Source of the DNA: Schistocephalus solidus
Taxonomy: Eukaryota; Platyhelminthes; Cestoda; Diphyllobothriidea; Diphyllobothriidae
Length of the DNA: 64,000 nt
Reading direction: 5' to 3'
Assembly (NCBI GenBank): GCA_017591395.1
Contig: WEDG01003429.1
Coordinates: forward strand, 90,978 to 154,977
Positions 48,401 through 55,819 of this stretch are shown here, one piece after another. Position 1 is the stretch's first letter; every line of letters begins with the position of its first letter. The notes under the pieces are model-generated. The model ran no database searches, was not told the origin of the DNA, and worked only from the letters and a program-made list of their open reading frames with translations. The position numbers and the translations under genes were made by a program.

Positions 48401-51400
48401 GGACTGATTTGTCTTTTTTAGTCACTTTCGAAGCTCCGGCGGTCCATAATACTACTTTATCTCATATTAGAAGACAGTTAATTAGTCATTTTTCAGGAGC
48501 GTGTTATGCATGCTAGCCTAGCCATGAGGAGTCTTTGGTTTCCAAATGGAGAATCATAGATGTGGCGTAAGATGTAGAAGTTGCGAATCCTGCATTTACA
48601 CACACTGGTCCCTCTCTATCAGCTACGTCATCGTGCTTTCCACCGTAAATCCATCGTGATCCTCATCGTGATCCATCGTGATTATCGCAAGGTGTAAAGA
48701 TACTGGAATACCGAGTAACGTGACCCCCTCTGGAGGACGACCGTCGGATTAATTTAACCACCTCGGATCAGGTTCACCTTGCCTACCCAAACGATCTCCG
48801 CAACCTCAGGAATAGTGTGGGCTTATTCGTACGTACACACGGTGGACAAGAATCACAACAGAATCAATCATCACCAACACAACGGCTGTAGAGACTCAAA
48901 CCTCGCTGTTGATTTCTGAAACCCAATTTCTCGCTTCTATCGGCAATTAACATAACCAGCAGGTGATGACGTATGTCAGCATCGATCATGACGACCACGC
49001 ATTATGTGTCAATGTCGCTGAGTGGAATAGATTAGACGAAACTCACACCATATCGCCTCCATGCCAAATATAGTTACTAATTGGCAGGCAGATCAGAACA
49101 TATTAGTTGCACGAGCAATGGATATCAGGATAATATTAAAATACCTCTCTCCAAGGAAACCAGGCGTGGTAGGACTTAAGCCAACATACTAGCGATCGTA
49201 GCTTACAGGGGGAAAATGATACAACAAATAGCACAGAATGAATCCTTAATGAGGTTCGTATATCACTCTAGTTCAAGGGAAATTCGGGCCTATCTCATTG
49301 AAAACTGGTCCGCGTGTACTTTGGAGAGAGCCCGTGTGCGGTACGCGTAGACATGAGTTCAGTCCATGCAGACAAAGAGGTCTTTGACTTCTCCAGTCGT
49401 TTTGACTCTGCCTTGCCAATAGAACATAATGACGTGGGAAAGATATTGATTTGGATGCTGTGTAAGTGTGTTCCACTATGAACAGATGTATACACAACGC
49501 AAAAGTGTGCCACCTTGGGGTCGGTGCTGGTCCTTGTGGACTGCAATAACTGCATATATAATTCTAATTTGACTACAAACTTTAACAACGAAGACCAGGG
49601 AGGCTAAAATACCTATTTTTAACTTGGTTGTCCATTTTAACTAGACGGTTAGGCTAGATCAGTGAAACTACTTTCATGCGACCTTCATTAGATCATATAA
49701 AAACTAATCGTTGGTCGAAATGAGTTTCCGTGATGTTCTCTGTGATGCAGCAGAAAGTCGCATAAAAGAGATTTAGAATTCGCTAAGCAGAAATTCCACG
49801 ACATTTAGTCGCAAATGTAAGCCTAAATTTTTGACTAAATGCGTTAATTTCTACGAAACAGAGGTAAAAATGAGAAAGCGTGCGGTGAAAATCTCTGCAG
49901 TGGAAATGCGGGAGGATAATAAAATTCACCGAGCCTCTCTTCTAATTTGAACATTTCAAATTCTCCTAGATCAAGTTAAAAAGGAAAAAACGCATCTACG
50001 ACAGATGTCTTATATATCGGTTCTTATGATAAGCATAAAGTGGGATAACAAAGTGTTGCGTACCAGTGAGAGTGCTTTCGTTCACTATACAGTTTCCTCT
50101 GAGCAATAGGGCATCGCAATACATAAGGGTTCCTTCGCGGGGAATTTCGATGACGTCTCCAGGTACCAAAACGGTAGAGTCGACTGACACAAATTCTGAG
50201 AGTACAAAGTAATTTAGCATTACTGAAACGCACAATCATACAGACTAACGCAATTGCAGGTGTTTATTTGTTTAAATAGTTTTAGACACAAATACTAGTC
50301 AATTTGCTATATTAAGGAAGGTATTCCAAACGTCAAATAAAAAAGTTATTGACAGGGAAAACGAAATTCATACCTGATTTCCCATCTATTTCTCTGCAGA
50401 CACTGACCACGCCATAGGATGTTACAGTGTCCCGAAGTGTGCGCTCATTCTGAGAGACAAAATTTATGATTTAGTTAGGTGGTAATCGTTTCCATTCTCA
50501 ACGAATAAGAGGTATAGTAACGACCATAAATCACGCTAATGTACCTGCATACACTCAAAAACAAACAAGAGTTACCTAAAAAATGTGCACTACTCTGTTA
50601 AACACCAATGCAAGCCGAAAGTATTTTTGTGAAACAGATTGTCGATAGCGTATTCTCACCTACACAAGTTGGCTGCAATACAGATGAGTTTGAACTAAAC
50701 GGAGACAACATGGGCTCATGACACGCGTTTGTCGGGTCACATTGAGATTGAGTGAGTACTTAGCTATTACTCTATATGCGGATGAACACTAGCGCATAAT
50801 TAGTGACCGGGTCGTGTGTGGCGCACGTAGACGGGTTAATTATATTTGTCAACCACTGTGTCCACGCCCACCTCCGGCCCGCTTGACTCTGGGAAGGTTT
50901 GTTGGATCGACCGAAACCAGATACAAGGTTCCATGAATATGGCGCGTGAAAAAAAACCATCGCAGCCCAAAGGAAAAATGCTTTTTTTATTTCCTGTCGA
51001 TAGGTGATTGACCACTGTCACACTAAAACTTAACACCCATTTCCAACTAAAGGTAACATAAAGAAGCCTTTTCAGCTGGGGGCCAAATCAACTCTTCGTT
51101 CAGCAAATTCAAATACCATCAAGGTGTTGTGGTTGTTTCAAAGCGTAGTTTAATTTTTGTTGTAAAGAAAATAAGCGTTGGGTCAGAAATAAAACAGCCC
51201 GAATCCTTTCTATATTTTTTGATTGCTTCAGCATTTTTTTAATATTTTCACTTCGTATTTACTTCTTAGGTAGACTATCCCACTATAAAGACAATATGTC
51301 TTTCGCATAATGAGCGTAAGGTGTACGTCGTCTCGGTATATTAACTTGCCCGCTACTTAGCAGGCCCAGTGTTTTTGTTCCTCATGTTTTCATAATCCCA

Positions 51401-54353
51401 ACACATTCGATCATCCTTCAAAATATTTCACGAAAAGGATTTTAACTATAAACTAGCATCGAAGTATGCGCGGTTTCCAAAACACTAGACAAAGCTTGCT
51501 TTACATTTCTATTCAAAAATGACGTACCGATGCATAAGTTATTTCTAACTATTTTGCAAGCTTCATGAATGACTGATTTGGGTCGTTAATCTAAGTGCTT
51601 TAAAGAAGTCTATTCGGAGCACTTGGAGCGCTAAAAACATTTGATTTAGCTTAATACGGCATTGCATCTTCCGAAATTCCAGAGAAGTTGCCCACAAACA
51701 CGCTTTGTCTAAGCTCTCCATACTTGTGATGAATAAGCCAATTCAAAATTTAGGGCGATAACGCCCGAGTTAAACTGCAATAACACGATATGTCGAGTCC
51801 ATAACTAGTCACCGCTGCCTTGGCAGTTAATGAGTGATACCTGGGCCCAAATGGAAAACCCGTGGGGAGCTTCGCCTACAGCCAGTGTAATAGAAAAATG
51901 ATTGAAAAGATCCCTAAAATCATATTTAGCAACATAAGTAACTAAAAGGCAGCTTTTGCGCAAGACTTTATTACGGTTATCATTAAAAAAAGAATCGAAA
52001 GTCTGTTTTCAACTGACTTTTCAATTGAAACATGCGAATTTTCGCAGAACTAAAAAAGAATTCTTCCAGAAAATTAACCCCTAGGCTTGTTTTTTCTCAA
52101 AATCTCGAAACATTGTCAAAGGTTTTAAATCATCGTTGAACGTCCAAAAAGCGTATTATTTGCTTGCTCCTGTGAATTGTTTTATCTTAGTGCGAATTTT
52201 ATCCGGTGCAGCATCAACCTAAAATATAGATGATTTTAAGAGCACTTAGATGACCTGGGGCTGATAGTACCAAAAAACGCGAAGGCACTCATTCTGTGAT
52301 TCGAAAGTTGAAGATTCCTAGGGATTCTTACTCTCAAGTTTTGAAATTTAATCGACTTGGGAAACAACCCATTTATTCAACGCAGTATTCGACCTAAGTA
52401 ACAGCGAGTTGCAGTGAAAAGTGGATCTGAACCTAAAACAGAACTTTCAATAGACAGCTTTACGTCTGCTTTTCGAATTTGGAAACTAAAAGAAAATTAG
52501 AATTTCCCTTATTATGATGTAAGCAATCTACGGGTGCTTTGCTCATTATTCAGACAATGGGGAACACCCGGAACTATTACATCATTAACTACGAAAGATC
52601 TCACACACGGTAGAGAACTTTTGATATATGCCAATATTAATGTCGTATTCGGAATTAAATTTACAGATGCTTAATTGGTTTGGTTTCAATACGACTCTCA
52701 GATCAGGCATTTTTACTTCAGAGTATTGAGGGGTAGGTAGTTAAAGGATACTACACCCCGTTGTTTCATTTTTAGTACTTCGTACAAGATGGTTGATAAC
52801 ATCTCGGAGGAATCAGTTTTCCAACTAATGTTTTTCTGACACATGTTGAATAACAAAGCATGAAGGCGTAGTTCCTGGAACATTATAAAGCTGTATTTTC
52901 TGTAAATATTTTTTTTGTTGACTACCATCGCAATCTGTCGCCTAAGTTTGCGACGGAGCCTTCCCCTGACCTGATAACTAATTTTAAGCTGGTGTGGAGT
53001 CGAACTAAAACATTTTTTATCTCACCGTATTTTTATCTTTACTAGTGCTTTATTCAGTGAGGGGACTCCCTTCAAAATCAAATGCAATATGACAGCATAA
53101 AAGGTTGCATTGAACTCAGATCCAAAATATAACTAACCTTGCGTATTTCATAAAGTTGCCAAGATAGTGAAAAGGCAGATATGACGACAATGCACGAAGC
53201 GTAGTAGTAATAGCTGTCACTGAACCAAAGTATACAGCTACATATTTGGAAGACGTAGAAAGGGTTGAGGCCCTGGATCAAGAGAAAACCAAACGTTAAT
53301 ATATATATATATACATAAAAGAGTATGATATAAATTCCCTTGATCAACGGCGCCGATTTTTCTCAATTGATTCAAGTGAATTACATATATGTGTCAAAGG
53401 CACAGCTGGTATAAATAGCACGTTAAGATCGACTTTTGTATAAAAGACTGCTACCATAAATCCACAATATAGTTTTGCTCACCTCCTTCAAAAGCAATGT
53501 ACAAAGACTCTGAGGAGGGAGAGGAATATCATTTTCCCCATACAGTTCGCGTCTTTCGTCTACCTGGGTTTCGTTTAACGGCTTGGCTTCAAGGATTTCT
53601 TCAACAGGGCGTTCCTCCCAGCCTCTGAGAACAGAATTTAGACATTTGCAAAAAGTGATTTTCAATAGAGCTGCCTACACTTTTAAATGCGCTTCGTTAT
53701 TAGTTAATGACCAAAGGCGTAAATCATGTGATTCTAGAAGGATGATATGACGAACTACAACATAACATAATAATTGCTGGTCTGCAAAATGTGGACAGGG
53801 TTTTCATTTGAGTACGAAAACTTCGAGAGACAAAAAAACTAACCTTAGCATGCATATTTCTTCTGTTTCCGGGTTGATTACATACTTTATTTTCTTGTAT
53901 TGAAACCATGGAGCCTGATGACAATTCTGAAAAGTTTACGGGAATAAAAACTTACTAAACGCTCGGATGTTATTGTCCCTAATGGCTCATCTGTAACGAT
54001 GCTTGAAACAGAACCGTCGATTTCGGTTTCAAAAGTTTCCGCACTTCATAAAAGTACAAATTAAACTATAATTCATGCGATAACAAACCTAGCATCCACG
54101 TGGACAAATTCTGACTCAACGACATAATATATCCCTGAAGAATCCTTTAAATTAAAGAATAATAAAACAAGCGAAATAAAATTACTTTAATCAAAAAGCG
54201 TTCAGCTTGAGAGGGTTTGCACCGACTGTTCATACATCGTATGTACCACTGTGGCAGCCAGTGGAATATCAAGCGTAGGATAAAAGCCGTTAAAATAAAA
54301 GCCGTCCAGGTTAAAAGCTGCTTTACTCTTGATCTCTTAAACCCCTGCACTTC
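24148..54353 (-). CDS. ATP13A: P5B-type cation-transporting ATPase (ATP13A2/3 family), 23 exons plus a candidate last exon
   Basis: P5B ATPases are lysosomal/late-endosomal polyamine exporters that form a phospho-Asp intermediate. Exons (descending): 54353-54186, 54144-54089, 54043-53956, 53926-53844, 53624-53483, 53272-53138, 50449-50374, 50195-50064, 45957-45638, 42762-42562, 41512-41306, 37806-37693, 36921-36765, 34434-34195, 33706-33359, 33149-32914, 31987-31658, 31252-31180, 29952-29802, 29710-29559, 29124-29036, 28908-28760, 25602-25246, and candidate 24427-24148. Every junction uses GT-AG and keeps phase. Motifs in order: LTGES, PPALP (P5B; P5A has PPELP), DKTGT, KGSPE, TGDN, GDGANDC, then membrane segments and a WPP tail. 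About 1,335 codons are rebuilt through exon 23, against about 1,180-1,230 for human ATP13A2/3; the excess is an enlarged loop and C-terminal tail. The first coding exon is missing. No in-frame stop interrupts the rebuilt coding sequence. Confidence 0.93.
25246..25602 (-). CDS. ATP13A: P5B ATPase exon 23 (cytosolic tail with WPP)
   Basis: 357 nt starting [20 protein letters not shown] then WPPI. Phase joins exon 22 exactly (AG/A), and Y..I..E.....WPP mirrors the tail motif (DPEWPP) of human P5B pumps. The rest (about 90 residues, Ser/Arg/Pro-rich) is lineage-specific. The intron before it is 3.2 kb and holds the right inverted-repeat arm. Confidence 0.82.
25603..26499. other. Intron sequence (between ATPase exons 22 and 23)
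   Basis: AT-rich intron with no feature I can identify. Confidence 0.5.
26500..28320 (+). mobile_element. Right arm of the inverted repeat: degenerate RTE-derived element
   Basis: An inverted relative of 13530-15170, inside the ATPase intron and antisense to the gene. Plus-strand remnants in order: an EN fragment ([15 protein letters not shown] and [11 protein letters not shown] at about 26.6-26.75 kb), the linker (KTSVGHTDS...), and the RT N-terminus ([30 protein letters not shown]). The GTGTCAAGACAGAGTCAAGA module and a tail shared with the left arm follow. The RT core is missing in both arms. A 36-bp stretch at about 27.0 kb is absent from the left arm. Confidence 0.7.
28760..28908 (-). 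CDS. ATP13A: P5B ATPase exon 22 (M10)
   Basis: Encodes [34 protein letters not shown] and a basic end ([13 protein letters not shown]). The donor AG/GTAAGT is strong. Reading through instead of splicing hits TAA after one more codon, so a shorter isoform ending here is possible. Confidence 0.88.
29036..29124 (-). CDS. ATP13A: P5B ATPase exon 21 (M9)
   Basis: 89 nt: [20 protein letters not shown] followed by GQSVLNSMS, a single membrane segment at the position of M9. Phase fits exons 20 and 22. Confidence 0.85.
29559..29710 (-). CDS. ATP13A: P5B ATPase exon 20 (M8)
   Basis: Encodes [38 protein letters not shown] and [19 protein letters not shown]...A...SKG.P.R.P.Y.N is a conserved P5B signature for M8. 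A 91-nt intron separates it from exon 19. Confidence 0.95.
29802..29952 (-). CDS. ATP13A: P5B ATPase exon 19 (M7)
   Basis: 151 nt: [20 protein letters not shown] then [20 protein letters not shown] and RSQN. It matches the cytosolic loop and M7 of ATP13A2-like pumps (LLLQ...VQLGGYF...QPW). The donor splits the Trp codon of QNW. Confidence 0.9.
30720..30938 (+). other. Unidentified 72-codon open frame within an ATPase intron
   Basis: Plus-strand frame antisense to the ATPase, in the intron between exons 18 and 19. The predicted peptide is soluble and mixed in composition ([17 protein letters not shown]...). No family recognised and no splice or promoter support. It may be chance. Confidence 0.2.
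31180..31252 (-). CDS. ATP13A: P5B ATPase exon 18 (M6)
   Basis: A 73-nt exon: [18 protein letters not shown] plus TSLGIT. The D.QFL.IDL core matches M6 of ATP13A proteins. It is too short to stand out as an open frame; phase and splice sites (CTCTTAG acceptor, T/GTAAGT donor) close exactly with exons 17 and 19. Confidence 0.9.
31658..31987 (-). CDS. ATP13A: P5B ATPase exon 17 (GDGANDC hinge, M5)
   Basis: 110 codons: [59 protein letters not shown] and M5 ([20 protein letters not shown]). GDGANDC is the Mg-binding hinge. Donor TGG/GTAAGT. Confidence 0.97.
32914..33149 (-). CDS. ATP13A: P5B ATPase exon 16 (insert end, FHLALSG)
   Basis: 78 codons. The first 50 are basic and low in conservation ([18 protein letters not shown]). 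The last part, [18 protein letters not shown] and WLIPK, aligns with the FAMNGKS segment before GTVFAR in other P5B pumps. Donor AAG/GTACTT. Confidence 0.88.
33359..33706 (-). CDS. ATP13A: P5B ATPase exon 15 (TGDN and long insert)
   Basis: Begins [16 protein letters not shown], completing TGDN. It then enters a long polar insert ([14 protein letters not shown]..., [19 protein letters not shown]) not shared in length with human paralogues. The frame stays open across 115 codons and the splice phase fits. Confidence 0.9.
34195..34434 (-). CDS. ATP13A: P5B ATPase exon 14
   Basis: Encodes [36 protein letters not shown] and RPVMVTG, with the TGDN Gly codon split at the donor (ACAG/GTGCGC). The segment runs from the N domain back into the P domain. 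Confidence 0.93.
34660..34800 (+). repeat. Telomere-like CCTAACCNTAA tract in an ATPase intron
   Basis: Imperfect repeats such as CCTAACATAAACCTAACCGT, CCTCAACCTTAACCCT and AACCTTAAACCTAACCCTAA lie within about 140 bp. It resembles 17345-17665 in composition and strand bias. Confidence 0.5.
35340..35400 (-). repeat. tRNA-like B-box fragment
   Basis: The minus strand reads GACTCGGGTTCAAACCTCGG, a good polymerase III B box inside a short GC-rich stretch in an AT-rich intron. No convincing A box or cloverleaf, so probably a truncated SINE head. Confidence 0.3.
36765..36921 (-). CDS. ATP13A: P5B ATPase exon 13 (KGSPE)
   Basis: Encodes [27 protein letters not shown] and [14 protein letters not shown]. 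The [17 protein letters not shown] stretch and the KGSPE nucleotide-binding motif are diagnostic. The donor leaves one base that joins exon 14 as a Leu codon. Confidence 0.95.
37200..37500. repeat. Fold-back inverted repeat (about 50-bp arms)
   Basis: Left arm 37204-37253 (GGCAAAGGCGACGAAATAAG...) is repeated in inverted form at 37447-37496 with about four mismatches. The arms enclose about 190 bp, in the intron between ATPase exons 12 and 13. It could be a MITE-like or fold-back element. In the pre-mRNA it would form a hairpin. Confidence 0.75.
37693..37806 (-). CDS. ATP13A: P5B ATPase exon 12
   Basis: 38 codons: [24 protein letters not shown] and a Ser/Thr-rich end. P.VVRP is recognisable; the Ser/Thr linker is the variable insert of the N domain. 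It follows a 3.5-kb intron. Phase 0 at both ends. Confidence 0.85.
39600..40030 (+). mobile_element. Penelope-like fragments: 3' end and GIY-YIG remnant
   Basis: Plus strand, in the ATPase intron between exons 11 and 12. At 39670-39712 is a hammerhead-like core followed by AATAAA (39715-39720). From about 39835 a peptide pattern [18 protein letters not shown] followed by [18 protein letters not shown] resembles the start of a PLE GIY-YIG domain (YIGRT...). The order (3' end before GIY-YIG) suggests two adjacent partial copies in tandem. Confidence 0.55.
39670..39712 (+). ncRNA. Hammerhead-ribozyme-like core, degenerate (PLE)
   Basis: CTTACGA (one change from CUGANGA), then the stem GGGTT/AATCC (one G-T wobble) with loop AGAGCGAC, then GAAAC followed by GTC. 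It shares AATCCGAAACGTC and a following AATAAA with the minus-strand site at 21371-21404. The mutated CUGANGA box predicts poor activity. Confidence 0.42.
41306..41512 (-). CDS. ATP13A: P5B ATPase exon 11 (TGT of the phosphorylation loop)
   Basis: 69 codons: [17 protein letters not shown] at the start completes DKTGT, and [19 protein letters not shown] near the end is the conserved ACHSL...GDPLDLKMF segment of the nucleotide-binding domain. Donor TGG/GTAAAT. Confidence 0.95.
42562..42762 (-). CDS. ATP13A: P5B ATPase exon 10 (M4 PPALP, ends in D-K)
   Basis: 67 codons containing [32 protein letters not shown] and [13 protein letters not shown] in M4 marks the P5B subgroup. The exon ends exactly after the catalytic Asp and Lys of DKTGT; the donor is AAA/GTGAGC. 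Confidence 0.95.
43065..43205. repeat. Imperfect inverted repeat next to the hAT element
   Basis: AGCGTCCCGT and GATTGGTCAATAT on the left face GAATATGACCAATC and ACGGGACGCT on the right, with about 30 extra bases in the left arm. Possibly a decayed MITE. Confidence 0.4.
43636..43976 (+). pseudogene. hAT transposase N-terminal part (BED zinc finger)
   Basis: Starting from MPKEQKQRA (about 43636), the frame encodes [33 protein letters not shown] and FNAKHAH. This is a BED-type finger with C-x2-C and H-x4-H spacing, followed by SLFKKQ as in ZBED/GTF2IRD2-like hAT proteins. The catalytic core that should follow is deleted, and the frame runs out after a shift near 43945. Confidence 0.85.
43945..44227 (+). 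pseudogene. hAT transposase C-terminal dimerisation part
   Basis: In the frame shifted from the BED part: [20 protein letters not shown], then [20 protein letters not shown] and [20 protein letters not shown]. The FGSTY.CEQLFS...K...R..L.D.H pattern is the hAT C-terminal dimerisation region. The stop is at 44225-44227. The Asp-Asp-Glu core between this part and the BED finger is absent. Confidence 0.9.
45020..45200 (-). mobile_element. tRNA-Ser-like SINE copy in an ATPase intron
   Basis: Minus-strand copy of the 8.5-9.3 kb repeat, same orientation as the ATPase gene. The tRNA-like core 45077-45158 has TAGCTCATTTGGCTAGAGCG, the GTACTAA anticodon loop, a long variable arm and a B box with one change (GGTTAGAATCC). 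The flanking head (CACGGCTCCCGGTGGGGCC) and tail (TTTTTCATAAGTGGGTCAAA) are also shared. Confidence 0.65.
45077..45158 (-). tRNA. tRNA-Ser-like sequence, apparent ACT anticodon (SINE head)
   Basis: 82 bases with the same ACT loop and class II variable arm as 9143-9224. The T stem pairs better here (GTGGG/CCCAC). A changed base in the B box (TTA for TTC) argues against function as a tRNA gene. Confidence 0.5.
45638..45957 (-). CDS. ATP13A: P5B ATPase exon 9 (TGES completion, M3)
   Basis: 320 nt: [10 protein letters not shown], then [40 protein letters not shown] and the M3 segment ([16 protein letters not shown]). LFCGT.VIQTR and RTGF.T.KG..VR.IL..KP are family signatures. Donor CTG/GTAAGG. 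Confidence 0.95.
46434..46657. repeat. 112-bp tandem duplication
   Basis: Two consecutive near-identical units (starts at 46434 and 46546) share CACATCTTTCATGAGATGAG and AACCCCAAGGCAGCGG, with about five differences. It lies in the ATPase intron between exons 8 and 9. Confidence 0.9.
47140..48650 (+). mobile_element. Old degenerate RT-containing retroelement, copy B
   Basis: The sister of 18170-20440 in the same orientation, with matching landmarks: GACGGAAAACGG (47.42 kb), TACTCCGACCCAACC (47.46 kb), CAGCTGCCCGAAATTT (47.69 kb), GTGTGCCTGGAATGTAA (47.82 kb). It lacks the ATC microsatellite expansion and about 600 bp present in copy A. Frames are broken throughout. Confidence 0.6.
50064..50195 (-). 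CDS. ATP13A: P5B ATPase exon 8 (actuator core)
   Basis: Encodes [39 protein letters not shown] and the first base of the TGES Gly codon. LVPGDV and the CDA..L..G.CIVNES segment are standard for the actuator. The dephosphorylation loop TGES continues in exon 9. Confidence 0.95.
50374..50449 (-). CDS. ATP13A: P5B ATPase exon 7 (actuator domain start)
   Basis: 76 nt encoding [20 protein letters not shown] and IDGKS. It sits after a 2.7-kb intron and provides the first strands of the actuator domain. Donor CAG/GTATGA. Confidence 0.88.
50450..53137. other. ATPase intron (exons 6-7), nothing recognised
   Basis: 2.7 kb of AT-rich intron without a transposon, gene or repeat that I recognise. Confidence 0.5.
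53138..53272 (-). CDS. ATP13A: P5B ATPase exon 6 (M1-M2)
   Basis: 45 codons: [38 protein letters not shown]. This is among the most conserved stretches of the P5B family (LNPFYVFQ...LW..D.YYYYA...LYEIRK) and covers the M1-M2 hairpin. Confidence 0.95.
53483..53624 (-). CDS. ATP13A: P5B ATPase exon 5 (cytosolic lead-in to M1)
   Basis: Encodes [11 protein letters not shown]...[17 protein letters not shown]...LLLKE. The RRxLYGENxI signature and LLLKE end directly precede membrane segment 1 in ATP13A proteins. The donor is GAG/GTGAGC. Confidence 0.93.
53844..53926 (-). CDS. ATP13A: P5B ATPase exon 4
   Basis: 83 nt encoding [19 protein letters not shown] and EEICML. The [13 protein letters not shown] stretch matches the 'RYVWD' type strand seen before the actuator region of P5B pumps. 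Phase 2 donor AG/GTTAGT pairs with exon 5. Confidence 0.85.
53956..54043 (-). CDS. ATP13A: P5B ATPase exon 3
   Basis: 88 nt, acidic and Ser/Thr-rich ([20 protein letters not shown]); poorly conserved part of the cytosolic N-terminal domain. Accepted because acceptor, donor (TTTA/GTAAG) and phase all close with exons 2 and 4. Confidence 0.75.
54089..54144 (-). CDS. ATP13A: P5B ATPase exon 2
   Basis: 56 nt encoding [18 protein letters not shown] plus two bases of the next codon. The short beta-rich cytosolic segment and its length fit the region after the N-terminal hairpin. Intron phase matches both neighbours. Confidence 0.8.
54186..54353 (-). CDS. ATP13A: P5B ATPase exon 1 found (N-terminal membrane hairpin)
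   Basis: 56 codons in phase 0 at both ends. A basic start ([10 protein letters not shown]) leads into a hydrophobic hairpin ([20 protein letters not shown]), the membrane-embedded N-terminal segment typical of P5B pumps. The acceptor is CCTTAG and the donor AAA/GTAATT. Family members have 20-30 residues before this point, so an upstream first exon is missing. Confidence 0.88.
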
Positions 54354-55370
54354 CTAAGGAGATGATTATATTTTTTAAATAACATACGGCCGATGTGCCA
54401 TCCACCTCCGCAAGTGAATAGCGGTTTTCCGCTGCCTCTCCTTCCCGTATAAAAATCATAGAAATTAACGCTGGCTGAATATGTGAAACTTCGCCCGACC
54501 GAGTTTAAAGTCGGTTGGAGCAGCGTGATGGGGTCAAGAAACACCAAAAACAAATGTCCTGCACAAACGCATTAACGAAAGAATAAATTATTTTAAATTA
54601 ACCAGTAATTGTCAGCTCATGTTCAACAGGATAAAGTTCAAGGGTTATTGCAGACCAAGGACTTATACGAAAGCCAGATGACGAAAAGTACGGCTATTGT
54701 TTTGTATCTAGAGTTTGCGCTTGTCCAAAGCAAACGAATCACTGGAGTTTTCGGAAAAATCTTGAACAACTGGTTAGGAAAGTGTAGGCTATAGAATAAC
54801 ATCAGTGACTGATATGGATCGACATATACACGATTATTTCGACGGGGCCGAGAAGAAGACTGACAAAATAATAAATACGTCACGTTAAGCTAATTCGTTG
54901 AGGGAATTAGGCTTTAGTCCTTGAGCTCCCCATTCACATTCAAAAAGGGCAATGGAATAAACGTTTATAACTGTAAACAGGTCACATGTAAGTGTAAAGT
55001 CATCGATATGTGTGTACCAGGCCCGAGTTGCCACTAATGACACAATCTTCATTTTATGTACAATATTTTTTTTAGAACCTGAGAATCTTTTTGTATTTAA
55101 ATGTTTCAACAGTTTATGTGAGGAGCACATCGTCAGGGAGCCAGTTTCATGCTCCAACGACCCTCTGCGAAAAGGCGTTCCGATGAACGTCCGTATGGAA
55201 CAAATTCCTCTGCAGTTTAAAGGTATGAGTGCACTGATTTTCCATCAAAGCCAATTATTCAGTATATAATTCACTATGTATATGGGAGTTAGGCAGAGCC
55301 TTTGAAAACCCTATTTACAGATAGACGCTAGCAAAATATGCAAATGTTACATAGTGACAGTAGTTTTAGT
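54354..55370. other. 5' flank of the ATPase; first exon not located
   Basis: The missing first coding exon should lie on the minus strand here or further right. Short candidate frames (for example 54885-55157) show no resemblance to P5B N-termini and their splice phase cannot be tested. Confidence 0.4.
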
Positions 55371-55377
55371 TTATCGA

Positions 55378-55690
55378 TCATTGGTTTCGACTTAATATAT
55401 GTCCATCAGGTAAAAATTCATCAAATCTTCTTTTAAACATTTCAACGTCTTCAGTCTGAACAACTGAAAATGGCAGTTTGTTCCATTCTTCAATCACCCG
55501 TTGGGAAAAGAAGTTGGCCCGCACTTCAAGTTTGGCATGGTTTCTTTTCAGTTTGTATTGTTGACCTCGGAGATTTTTCATTTTGCCAATTCAACAAATT
55601 CGGCCATCTGAAGAGCACAATCAACTCCTCTGTCCAGTTTGAAGACTAAGATCATATCCCCTCTGTAATAATAATAGTTGTATTTAATGC
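55378..55690 (-). pseudogene. CR1/Jockey-like RT C-terminal fragment
   Basis: The minus strand reads RGDMILVFKLDRGVD, then after a stop and short gap LRGQQYKLKRNHAKLEVRAN and FFSQRVIEEWNKLPFSVV. This RGD...FK...RG(H)..KL....R...R..FF..RV...WN.LP pattern is the C-terminal end of CR1-like non-LTR polymerases. It has no RT core. Confidence 0.75.
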
Positions 55691-55819
55691 CGGTTTAGAG
55701 GCGTTGTCAGATGAAATATTCAGTGGGTAGAGGCTGGCAGTAAAAAAACTCCTGAATATATATCAATATAAGTGTTTTTCCTATCTGTATGTTATTCAGG
55801 AGAAAAAACTGCCGCCTGT

